The notes under the pieces are model-generated. The model was not told the origin of the DNA and ran no database searches. It saw nothing but the letters and a program-made list of their open reading frames with translations. A program made the translations under genes and the position numbers. From the NCBI RefSeq assembly GCF_027483985.1, contig NZ_JAIXTJ010000025.1, positions 30,241 through 94,240 on the forward strand: 64,000 nucleotides of DNA, written 5' to 3'. Source of the DNA: Flavobacterium sp. Its GTDB lineage: Bacteria > Bacteroidota > Bacteroidia > Flavobacteriales > Flavobacteriaceae. Shown in pieces: positions 1 to 7,794 of the stretch (position 1 is the first letter of the stretch; every line of letters starts with the position of its first letter).

Positions 1-178
1 AATTTTCTTCAAAACTGGCAACTCAAGCCAAATTAACCACGTTGGTTTAATAATTGAAGTCACGAATGATGATATAAAATTTATACACTCGTCAACTAAA
101 AGTGGCGTATTAGTATCTTCTATCAACGAAACCTACTATCGGAAATCGTTTGCTCAAATTAATAGAGTTTTAGAATAA
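1..178 (+). CDS. NlpC/P60 family peptidase, C-terminal fragment (cut by window start)
   Basis: An open frame enters from the left edge (first full codon at base 2) and ends with TAA at 176-178. The 58 visible residues contain FFKTG, then NHVGLIIEV with the histidine expected for the second catalytic residue of NlpC/P60 cysteine endopeptidases, then FIHSSTKSGV and a C-terminal NETYYRKSF stretch typical of small Bacteroidota NlpC/P60 lipoproteins. The family cleaves peptide cross-links in peptidoglycan in the cell envelope. The catalytic cysteine and any signal peptide lie outside the window, so the assignment rests on the C-terminal motifs only. comEC follows 45 bases downstream on the same strand. 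Confidence 0.75.
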   Translation, partial: IFFKTGNSSQINHVGLIIEVTNDDIKFIHSSTKSGVLVSSINETYYRKSFAQINRVLE

Positions 179-186
179 ATATTTTT

Positions 187-218
187 TTTGTAGGAATACA
201 CTTTTTTATATACTTTTA
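187..218 (+). promoter_or_regulatory. possible promoter of comEC
   Basis: TTTG at 187-190 is followed after 20 bases by TACTTTTA at 211-218, one base off the Bacteroidota -7 consensus TAnnTTTG. The expected transcription start would fall at about base 224, almost on the ATG, so this promoter would make a very short or leaderless transcript. Moderate to weak support. Confidence 0.35.
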
Positions 219-223
219 TAGAA

Positions 224-2257
224 ATGAAAGTATTACAATTTCCATTAGTAAGGATTACGCTTTGTTTTGTAGGAGGAATAATTTTTTCTCAATTCACAAA
301 ACCACACTTATTATTACTCATTATACTGCTTTTTTGCGGCCTTGGTTCATTATGCTTTTTATATTTTAAAACAAAAAAAGAATTACTTCAAAATTCATCC
401 TTTGGTATAGCGACACTTTTTACCTCATTTGTTATAGGAATGTTTGCTTTAAGTAGTAGTAATCAAACCTTAAATAAAAATCATTATTTACATCAAATAA
501 ACGCAGAAGATAACGAAATAACTTGTGAATTAATTATCAAAGAAAAACTTAAAAATACATTAAACAATGATCGATATGTTGTTGAAACAATTCAGATAAA
601 TGATAAAAAGAGTTATGGCAAATTAATACTGAATATCCGAAAAGATAGCACGCTTCCAATAATTGAAGTCGGTTCACAACTGTATGTTGATGGAACGTTT
701 TACAAAAATCGAAAACCAAATAATCCTAATCAATTTGATTATGGCAAATACCTTGTAAACCAACAAATTTATGCTCAAGTTTATGCAGATGCGAATGATG
801 TAAAAATTAATCCAATTATTGCTAAAAGCATTTCTTACTATGCTAGTAAACTACGAAACAGAATTATAAAAAATCTAGAGAAAAACAACTTTAACAAAAC
901 TGAATTAGGCGTTGTAGTAGCGCTTATTCTCGGTCAGCAACAAGATATTTCACAAGAAGTCATTCGCGATTATCAATATGCTGGAGCAGTACATGTTTTA
1001 TCGGTTTCTGGATTGCATGTTGGCTGTATTTTACTTTTTGTCACTTTCTTGTTAAAACCAATTCCTAATACCAAAAGAGGTTCGTTTATAAAATTAATTC
1101 TTGTCATTGTATCGCTTTGGACTTTTGGAATTCTAGCAGGATTAGCACCATCTGTAGTTCGATCAGTAACCATGTTTTCGTTTGTAGCTGTTGGAATGTT
1201 TTTAAGACGAAGCATAAATATTTATAATACTTTACTCACTTCTGCATTGCTAATATTATTAATTAAGCCTTCCTTTTTATTTGATATTGGATTTCAACTA
1301 AGTTATGTAGCGCTATTTTTTATTGTTTGGTTGCAACCTCTACTGACTTCTATTTGGACACCTAAAAACAAAATTGTTTCTTACTTTTGGGATATTATTA
1401 CTGTATCATTTGCTGCTCAAATTGGAACATTCCCTTTAAGTATCTATTATTTTCATCAATTTCCAGGATTGTTTTTTATTACCAACATCGTCATTCTTCC
1501 GGGATTGAGTATAATTCTTGGAATTGGAGTTGTAGTAATGTTATTAGCTGCTTTTAATGTTGTATGGATTCCGCTTATGAAAGTACTTGAATGGAGCATT
1601 TGGTTTTTAAATAAAATCATTTCGTGGGTAGCCTCATTTGAAGATTTCATATTTAAAGATATATCGCTAACATCAGCAATGATGTGGAGTTGCTATTTTG
1701 TAGTTATCGGATTAGTATTGTGGTTTAAAAAACCAACATTTAAAAAATTGGCATTTAGTTTTATTGCCCTACTATCACTACAATTATTTACTTTATATGC
1801 TAATCATAGTAGTCAGAAAAATAATGAGTTTATTGTTTTTAATAAGAAAAAAACAACCATCATCACTGAAAGACTCGGAAACAAGGTCACACTTTATAGC
1901 AATGATAGCATCCTAAAAACTAGTGATGATAATTTAGCACTAAAATCCTATTTAGTGGCTAATTTTTGTAAAGTTGAAAAGAAGAAAAACCTATCGAATT
2001 TATATTATTTCAAAGACAAAAAGATACTTTTAATAGATAGCTCGGCTGTATTTTTAGAAGAAGCACAACCAGATGTTGTAATCATCACAAGTTCTCCAAA
2101 AATAAATTTAGAGCGAATGTTACAATCTTGGAAACCCAAACAAATTGTGGTTGATGCAACTAATTTTAAAAGCTATATAAAAGTGTGGCGAGAAACTTGT
2201 AGAAAAGAAAAAATCCCTTTTCACGATACATCAGAAAAGGGATTTTATAAATTATAA
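224..2257 (+). CDS. comEC: ComEC/Rec2-family competence channel protein
   Basis: A 677-residue integral membrane protein of the ComEC/Rec2 family, which carries transforming single-stranded DNA across the inner membrane. An N-terminal pair of membrane helices (about 1-75) precedes a soluble DUF4131/OB-like region (about 90-200). The competence domain starts near 215 with GVVVALILGQQQDIS and the hallmark HVLSVSGLHVG, followed by several hydrophobic segments to about 530. The last 150 residues resemble a reduced metallo-beta-lactamase fold (DVVIITSSPKINLERML then KPKQIVVDAT), but no HxHxDH zinc motif is visible, so this part is probably not a nuclease. The stop directly abuts the stop of the convergent thioredoxin-like gene. 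Family assignment is firm; a role in natural transformation here is inferred. Confidence 0.92.
   Translation: MKVLQFPLVRITLCFVGGIIFSQFTKPHLLLLIILLFCGLGSLCFLYFKTKKELLQNSSFGIATLFTSFVIGMFALSSSNQTLNKNHYLHQINAEDNEITCELIIKEKLKNTLNNDRYVVETIQINDKKSYGKLILNIRKDSTLPIIEVGSQLYVDGTFYKNRKPNNPNQFDYGKYLVNQQIYAQVYADANDVKINPIIAKSISYYASKLRNRIIKNLEKNNFNKTELGVVVALILGQQQDISQEVIRDYQYAGAVHVLSVSGLHVGCILLFVTFLLKPIPNTKRGSFIKLILVIVSLWTFGILAGLAPSVVRSVTMFSFVAVGMFLRRSINIYNTLLTSALLILLIKPSFLFDIGFQLSYVALFFIVWLQPLLTSIWTPKNKIVSYFWDIITVSFAAQIGTFPLSIYYFHQFPGLFFITNIVILPGLSIILGIGVVVMLLAAFNVVWIPLMKVLEWSIWFLNKIISWVASFEDFIFKDISLTSAMMWSCYFVVIGLVLWFKKPTFKKLAFSFIALLSLQLFTLYANHSSQKNNEFIVFNKKKTTIITERLGNKVTLYSNDSILKTSDDNLALKSYLVANFCKVEKKKNLSNLYYFKDKKILLIDSSAVFLEEAQPDVVIITSSPKINLERMLQSWKPKQIVVDATNFKSYIKVWRETCRKEKIPFHDTSEKGFYKL
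2203..2246 (-). terminator. hairpin terminator inside the 3' end of comEC
   Basis: A perfect 12-bp stem (2210-2221 with 2235-2246, AAAATCCCTTTT / AAAAGGGATTTT) encloses a 13-base loop. Read on the minus strand it is followed by a T-rich run, so it would stop transcripts from the leftward thioredoxin-like gene. The stem lies wholly within comEC codons. It may also act on the plus strand, where TTTTATAAATT follows. Confidence 0.75.
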
Positions 2258-2785
2258 TTAAGCTTTTTTCTTCTTAGCTTCTTTTTTTGCAGCCTTTTGT
2301 TCATCAGCAGTGTAAGGAACAAAATTGGCAATCATTTTATTAGCAACATCTAACCAAGCTTTTGGTCCACCAGCAAGATATCCTGTGGTACCTAATTGTT
2401 CAAAGCTAGTTTTACCATCAATTGGCGCACCAGGTTTTGCAAACCACACTGTTGGATAACCTCTTACTTGAAAAAATTGTTGCAATTGGTTATTTTGAAT
2501 TTTTAAAGCATCACTTTGTGGTGTTCTTCTCGGAAAATCTAATTCCACTAAAACTACTTTTTCTTTTGCCCAAGTTTCAAATTCTGGCGTTTTAAAAACT
2601 TCTTTTTGAAGTCTTATACACCAACCACACCAGTCACTTCCGGTAAAAAACAAGAATAATGGTTTATTTTCTTTTTTAGAAATAGCAATAGCTTCATCGA
2701 TATTAGTATGCCAAGTCAATTTTTCTTGCGCTTGAATCGTCAAGGAAGAGATAGCAAATACTAGTGTTAAAAATAATCTTTTCAT
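2258..2785 (-). CDS. secreted thioredoxin-family protein with CGWC motif
   Basis: A 175-residue protein with a clear signal peptide (MKRLFLTLVFAISSLTIQAQ) and one thioredoxin fold of the DUF255/Thioredoxin_7 type. The FFTGSDWCGWCIRLQKEVF segment at about 47-65 carries the redox-active CGWC pair, and VRGYPTVWF near 109 supplies the cis-proline of the fold. Homologues work in the periplasm as disulfide reductases or isomerases; the substrate cannot be read from sequence. The C-terminus is a lysine/alanine-rich tail. It is transcribed alone from a -7 box at 2805-2812, convergent with comEC at zero spacing. Confidence 0.85.
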   Translation of the reverse strand: MKRLFLTLVFAISSLTIQAQEKLTWHTNIDEAIAISKKENKPLFLFFTGSDWCGWCIRLQKEVFKTPEFETWAKEKVVLVELDFPRRTPQSDALKIQNNQLQQFFQVRGYPTVWFAKPGAPIDGKTSFEQLGTTGYLAGGPKAWLDVANKMIANFVPYTADEQKAAKKEAKKKKA

Positions 2786-2804
2786 TTTATATAATTTTAT
2801 AGTA

Positions 2805-2812
2805 CAAATATA
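2805..2812 (-). promoter_or_regulatory. -7 promoter element of the thioredoxin-like gene
   Basis: The plus strand reads CAAATATA, so the minus strand has TATATTTG, a perfect match to TAnnTTTG. It lies 20 bases upstream of the ATG, giving a leader of about 13 bases. A CAAA at 2827-2830 could be the -33 box, but the 14-base spacing is short. Confidence 0.5.
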
Positions 2813-2839
2813 TTCAAAAATAATACCAAATAATGTCAG

Positions 2840-4351
2840 CTACTTTACTTCTTGCATTAGTTTTTTTATCAAAGGTGAAATTATAATAAGAACAACACCG
2901 GCAATCAAAGCATAAATACCCAACTGGTAATATCCATTAGCATATACGTTTAATTTATCTAGATTGGATGCATTTTCGGATGCTTCGGCGATATTGGCAC
3001 CAAGTATTCCTGCAAAATATTGACCATAAGCACTCGCCAAAAACCACATACCCATAATTACAGCTTGCGTTTTTTGAGGCGATAATTTTGTCATGGCAGA
3101 CATTCCGATTGGAGATAAACAAAGTTCTCCGAAAGTGATTATGAACCAACCAAACGTGAAAATCCCCAAAGAAGTTCTTCCGTTTGCGTCAGCGAAAAAT
3201 TTGGTGTAATAAAAAATCCAAAAACCAGCTGCAAGAAATAGAAAGGCTAAGCCAAATTTAATTACGGTATTTGGTTCAAATTTTCTTTTATTCATCCATA
3301 ACCAAACTAATCCAACTATGGCAGCAAAACCAATTACAAATAATGAATTAGCAGCATTATTAACACCATTCGGACTCAAGGTTACGCCTAAAATGTCATT
3401 ATTCAAATTATTTGCGGCAAACAGACTTAAAGAACCGCCACTTTGCTCGAAAAAAGCCCAAAAGACAATCGAAAAAAGCATAAAAATTACTGCTGCAACT
3501 AACTTTTTATTTTCTGAAAAACTAAAATTTCTCATTTCAATTAGTAAATAAACCAATGATAATGGTCCAATAAAAATCATAAACCATTTGGTATATTCTA
3601 CATTTTTTACCATTAAAATTATTAAGGGAACGATCAGTAGCGAACCAATAATTACAAAAAACTCCAACCTTTTTTTGCTTGAATTTTCCAAGTGATTTAT
3701 AGGAGAAAGACCTATTGGACCTAAACTTTTTTGGGTTTGAGTGAAAGTTAGCAGACTAATAATCATCACAACAGCAGCAAATCCGAAACCTACATTCCAT
3801 CTTAAATTTTCTGGAACTAAAGATTGCCACATCGAACCTTCGGCCACAGCAATACAAATGTAACCGCCAATCAAGGCACCAAGATTTACACCCATATAAA
3901 AGAACGAAAAACCCGCGTCTCTTCTCGGATCATCATTTTTGTAAAGTTGCCCAACCATTGAAGAAATATTTGGTTTGAAGAAACCCGTTCCAACAATAGT
4001 AAAACCTAATCCAATAAAGAAAAAACTCTTTGGATCAATAGCTAGAATTACACTTCCTACAATCATTAAAATTCCGCCCCAAAATAGAGATTTTCGTAAA
4101 CCTAAAATTTTGTCTGCAAATAAACCTCCTATGAATGTGAAGGCATAAACCCACGCTTGCGTTGCACCATATTGTAAATTGGCCATTTTTTCATCCATAG
4201 CAAGATGGTTGACCATAAAAACCACCAACATTCCGCGCATTCCGTAGAAGCAAAAACGTTCCCACATTTCGCTAAAGAATAAATACCAAAGTTGTTTTGG
4301 ATACTTTCCTTTAAAATTTTGAATTTCTTCTATTGATTGATTGATTTCCAT
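2840..4351 (-). CDS. POT-family proton-coupled peptide transporter (copy 1)
   Basis: A 503-residue inner-membrane transporter of the POT/PTR2 branch of the major facilitator superfamily, which imports di- and tripeptides with protons. The first helix bears the family signature EMWERFCFYGMRGML (ExxERFxYY type, about residues 28-42), whose glutamates and arginine couple protons to transport. The PTR2 signature follows: GFFKPNISSMVGQLY near 123-137, FSFFYMGVNLGALIG near 148-162, and FGELCLSPIGMS near 406. About 12-14 hydrophobic segments are visible. It is the last of three POT genes on this strand; its ATG is 2 bases from the stop of copy 2, so they are translationally coupled. Substrate preference among the copies is unknown. 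Confidence 0.92.
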   Translation of the reverse strand: MEINQSIEEIQNFKGKYPKQLWYLFFSEMWERFCFYGMRGMLVVFMVNHLAMDEKMANLQYGATQAWVYAFTFIGGLFADKILGLRKSLFWGGILMIVGSVILAIDPKSFFFIGLGFTIVGTGFFKPNISSMVGQLYKNDDPRRDAGFSFFYMGVNLGALIGGYICIAVAEGSMWQSLVPENLRWNVGFGFAAVVMIISLLTFTQTQKSLGPIGLSPINHLENSSKKRLEFFVIIGSLLIVPLIILMVKNVEYTKWFMIFIGPLSLVYLLIEMRNFSFSENKKLVAAVIFMLFSIVFWAFFEQSGGSLSLFAANNLNNDILGVTLSPNGVNNAANSLFVIGFAAIVGLVWLWMNKRKFEPNTVIKFGLAFLFLAAGFWIFYYTKFFADANGRTSLGIFTFGWFIITFGELCLSPIGMSAMTKLSPQKTQAVIMGMWFLASAYGQYFAGILGANIAEASENASNLDKLNVYANGYYQLGIYALIAGVVLIIISPLIKKLMQEVK

Positions 4352-4353
4352 AC

Positions 4354-6012
4354 TTAATTTATTCCGTGGTCTTTCATTACTTTATTTAAATTTTTTACTA
4401 AAGCAAACATTAGCACAGTGGCAAACATCAATAATCCAAAGTTTACCCAAAAGAAATTAGCTTTATCATCATAAGAATCCCACATACTGGCTAAAACTCC
4501 AGATAATTTGTTACCTATTGAGGTAGCTAAAAACCATCCGCCCATCATTAAAGCGGTAATGTTTTTAGGAGATAATTTAGACACAATTGACAATCCCATT
4601 GGACTCAAGAATAATTCTCCAATAGTAATCACTCCGTAATTTGCAACCAACCACCAAACTGATACTTTTTCGGTTCCGTTATTGCCGATATGAACCGCAG
4701 CAACCATCACTAAAACCGACAATGCCGAAATTAATAACCCGAAAGCAATTTTCGTTGGAGTTGATGGTTCTTTTTTTCTACTTCTTAAAAAGGTAAAAAA
4801 GGCGACAACAAGTGGTGTTAAAATAATGACCCAACCTGGATTTATAGATTGACTCAAATTGGTTGCCCAAATACTAACTTTACTACCTTCTTGTGGTGTA
4901 CTTTCTTTAGAGGAATTTCTAAAATAAACCGGATAATCAACTACTTTTTTTACCGATCCATTTTCTTTTTGAAGTCTGAAACTAGCATCATACAGCTCGG
5001 TCGAGTCTTTTTTATACTCAATTTCTTTGGACAATTTAAGATTACTAAAAACCGCTTGTGTCGTTCCGCTTATTTCTCTATCAGTATACCTATCAGCCCA
5101 AGTGTTCAATGCAGAACCATTTAATTTAAACACGGCCCAAAATAAAATTACAACTGCAAATATCGAAAGTAATGCTCCTATCGGACGCTTTTCTTCAGCT
5201 TTGGCTTTGAAATACAAACTACCATAAAAATAGATTACAGGAATACAAGCAAAAATAAATGCATCAGTACTATCAGAACCAAAAATCGCGCTATTGGTGT
5301 TAGTATCAGATGCTACTCCTTTGATTAACCAACCAATTACTCCAAAAACCACTGAAGGAACTAAAATATATAATACTATTTTTGAAAAAGGCATATCGCC
5401 TTCTTGAATTCCTTTTTTATCGGTTTTGTCACCATAATGTTTTGTTCCTAAAAGGAATACAATTACACCAATAAACATTCCGACTCCAGCAGCCATAAAG
5501 GCATATTGCCAACCAAGTAAAATTTGTAAAGCAGCGCCAAAAAAGTTACAAATGAAAGCACCAACATTTATACCCATATAGAAAATATTGTATCCTTCGT
5601 CTTTCTTTGCTTTATACTCGTCTTCGTTATAGAAATTACCTAATAATGTTGAAATATTGGGTTTGAAAAAACCGTTTCCTACAATTACTAAAGTCATAGC
5701 AACATATAACATTGGTAAACTATGAATTCCCATCATAAAATAACCTGCACCCATCATCAATCCACCAATTACAATAGATTTTTTGTAGCCCAAATACCTA
5801 TCGGCAACTAAACCTCCAATGAATGGCGTTAAAAAAACTAAAGCGATGAAAGTTCCATATAAATCGGACGCTTCTTTTTCGGTCATTGCAAAACCAGCTT
5901 CAACATCTTTAAGATACAAAGTAAAAATTCCGATCATTAAATAATAACCAAAACGTTCCCACATTTCAGATAAAAATAAGTAAGGCAATGCTTTAGGATG
6001 ACTTTTCCACAT
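4354..6012 (-). CDS. POT-family proton-coupled peptide transporter (copy 2)
   Basis: A 552-residue POT/PTR2 transporter. EMWERFGYYLMIGIF sits in helix 1 (about 14-28), GFFKPNISTLLGNFY near 114 and IGELFLSPMGLS near 468 mark the family. It differs from its neighbours by a large hydrophilic insert (about 325-385, rich in lysine, serine and glutamate, including SLQ-free charged stretches such as KLSKEIEYKKDSTELY) between two central helices, probably an extra loop domain. The gene starts just downstream of a strong terminator hairpin at 6026-6061, so its expression either depends on read-through from copy 3 or on its own unseen promoter. It is coupled to copy 1 with a 2-base gap. Confidence 0.92.
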   Translation of the reverse strand: MWKSHPKALPYLFLSEMWERFGYYLMIGIFTLYLKDVEAGFAMTEKEASDLYGTFIALVFLTPFIGGLVADRYLGYKKSIVIGGLMMGAGYFMMGIHSLPMLYVAMTLVIVGNGFFKPNISTLLGNFYNEDEYKAKKDEGYNIFYMGINVGAFICNFFGAALQILLGWQYAFMAAGVGMFIGVIVFLLGTKHYGDKTDKKGIQEGDMPFSKIVLYILVPSVVFGVIGWLIKGVASDTNTNSAIFGSDSTDAFIFACIPVIYFYGSLYFKAKAEEKRPIGALLSIFAVVILFWAVFKLNGSALNTWADRYTDREISGTTQAVFSNLKLSKEIEYKKDSTELYDASFRLQKENGSVKKVVDYPVYFRNSSKESTPQEGSKVSIWATNLSQSINPGWVIILTPLVVAFFTFLRSRKKEPSTPTKIAFGLLISALSVLVMVAAVHIGNNGTEKVSVWWLVANYGVITIGELFLSPMGLSIVSKLSPKNITALMMGGWFLATSIGNKLSGVLASMWDSYDDKANFFWVNFGLLMFATVLMFALVKNLNKVMKDHGIN

Positions 6013-6025
6013 AATAATTCAATTT

Positions 6026-6061
6026 AAAAAAACAAACCTACAAGGATTTCTTGTAGGTTTG
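6026..6061 (-). terminator. strong hairpin terminator between POT copies 3 and 2
   Basis: A perfect 12-bp stem, CAAACCTACAAG (6033-6044) with CTTGTAGGTTTG (6050-6061), has a 5-base loop. On the minus strand it is followed by seven T residues (6026-6032). It divides the peptide-use cluster into DPP IV plus POT copy 3 and POT copies 2 plus 1. Confidence 0.85.
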
Positions 6062-6090
6062 AAAGATATAAAAATATTTTTAAATAATGA

Positions 6091-7764
6091 TTAGCGTACG
6101 CCGTGCATCATTTTTTTCAATTTTGGTGTTAATGCTAATAAAATTACCGCAGCTAATCCGCAAAGAATAACGAAAACCATAAAGAATTCGAATAAATTAT
6201 GAATTTCAAAACCTGCGAAAACTGGATTGGTTGGACTAATTTGGTTTTTTTCTAAAAGCGTTAATTGCTCGGCAGACAAAGTGATTTTTTTATCTAGAAC
6301 TGCTTGCAAATCGATTCCAAGTTCTTTTGCTTTATTGAATTTATCTCCAGTTGCAGGTAAGATTGAACCTAAAGTTCCAGCCAATGCATATCCAGAAGCA
6401 TTTGATAAAAAGAAAACTCCGTATAATAATGAAGAGAATCTTTTTGGAGATAATTTACCAACTAGTGACAATCCGATTGGAGACAAACAAAGTTCAGCAC
6501 AAGTTTGAATTAAATATAAAAGAATTAACCATTTGATAGCAAGTAAACCATTATTTCCTAAATCTTTTACGTTGTAAGCGATGATAAAATAACTTAAAGC
6601 GATTAATGCTAAACCAACTGCTTGTTTAACAGGAGAAATTGGTTCTCTGTCTTTACTTCTCAAATAATCCCATAACATACTGAAAGGAACTGCAAATGCT
6701 ACAACAAATAATCCGTTAAAAATTTGAACCATAGATGGAGGCATATTGTATCCAAAGAAATTTCTATCGGTTTGATTATCTGCAATAAATGTTAAAGAAG
6801 AACCTGCTTGTTCAAATGCAGCCCAGAAAAAGATCACAAAGAATGCAACAATATAAATTACTAATATTCTATCTCTTTCAACTTTTGTTAGCGATGTATC
6901 AGAAATAATTAATCCGGCAAGAGATAAACCACTAGCATAAATTAATGAATAGATAAAGTTTTGTCCGAAAACAAAATGAAATACTAATCCTAATCCGAAG
7001 AATGCTACAACAGCTCCAATTAAAGCTGTTTGAGAGAAAACTGCTTTTTGAGACTCACCTTCTTCATAATCTGAAGCATCATTTTTAGATGGTAATCCAC
7101 CTAAAGGTTTTCCTTCTGGAGTTACAACATATTTATTTTTAAGAAAATAAAATACTGCAGTTCCAATTAACATTGCAAGTGAAGCCGCTAAAAATCCCCA
7201 TTTGAAAGCATGGATATCTCTAATTCCTTCAGAATCTTTAACATCACCTACAATTGGACAAATCAACTGACCTAAAAAAGCTCCTAAGTTGATTCCCATA
7301 TAGAAAATCGTAAAAGCTGTATCTAATTTACTTTTTTCTTGTTTTGGATATAAGCTACCAACCATTGATGAGATATTTGGCTTAAAGAAACCATTCCCGA
7401 ATATAATAATTCCTAATGCAGACCACATTAGCATATTGGCTAAACTTAAATTTGTACCGAATATTGATGCACTAAAAAACAATAAAAATTGTCCAACTGC
7501 CATCATTAATCCTCCAAGTAAAATACAATTTCTGTTTCCAAAAAATCTATCGGCAATAAATCCTCCTAACATTGGTGTTAAATAACAAAGTCCTAAAAAT
7601 CCTCCATATATTAATGAAGCATCTTCTTCTTTCATCATTAGAGAATTTACTAAGAACAATGTTAAGATCGCTCGCATTCCGTAGAAATTGAATCGCTCCC
7701 ACATTTCGGTTCCAAATAATACCCAAAGTCCTTTTGGATGTCCTGTTTTTACTGTTTCACTCAT
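6091..7764 (-). CDS. POT-family proton-coupled peptide transporter (copy 3)
   Basis: A 557-residue POT/PTR2 transporter with EMWERFNFYGMRAIL in the first helix (about 20-34), GNGFFKPNISSMVGSLY near 122, FTIFYMGINLGAFLG near 152 and CAELCLSPIGLS near 430. A charged loop around 215-240 (GLPSKNDASDYEEGE) joins the two halves, and a hydrophilic segment rich in lysine and leucine (about 475-515) precedes the last helix. It is 30 bases downstream of the dipeptidyl peptidase IV gene on the same strand, consistent with an operon in which a periplasmic exopeptidase makes dipeptides and this transporter imports them. That pairing is inferred from proximity and the known substrates of both families. Confidence 0.92.
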   Translation of the reverse strand: MSETVKTGHPKGLWVLFGTEMWERFNFYGMRAILTLFLVNSLMMKEEDASLIYGGFLGLCYLTPMLGGFIADRFFGNRNCILLGGLMMAVGQFLLFFSASIFGTNLSLANMLMWSALGIIIFGNGFFKPNISSMVGSLYPKQEKSKLDTAFTIFYMGINLGAFLGQLICPIVGDVKDSEGIRDIHAFKWGFLAASLAMLIGTAVFYFLKNKYVVTPEGKPLGGLPSKNDASDYEEGESQKAVFSQTALIGAVVAFFGLGLVFHFVFGQNFIYSLIYASGLSLAGLIISDTSLTKVERDRILVIYIVAFFVIFFWAAFEQAGSSLTFIADNQTDRNFFGYNMPPSMVQIFNGLFVVAFAVPFSMLWDYLRSKDREPISPVKQAVGLALIALSYFIIAYNVKDLGNNGLLAIKWLILLYLIQTCAELCLSPIGLSLVGKLSPKRFSSLLYGVFFLSNASGYALAGTLGSILPATGDKFNKAKELGIDLQAVLDKKITLSAEQLTLLEKNQISPTNPVFAGFEIHNLFEFFMVFVILCGLAAVILLALTPKLKKMMHGVR

Positions 7765-7794
7765 TTTAATTTATTTTAGTTTGTAATTAGTTGA

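Noticed and set aside
973..1215. Antisense frames such as this one within comEC, and similar frames opposite the POT, AsmA and amylase genes
   Set aside because: They lie wholly within clearly coding genes, have no recognisable motifs, and no promoter elements.
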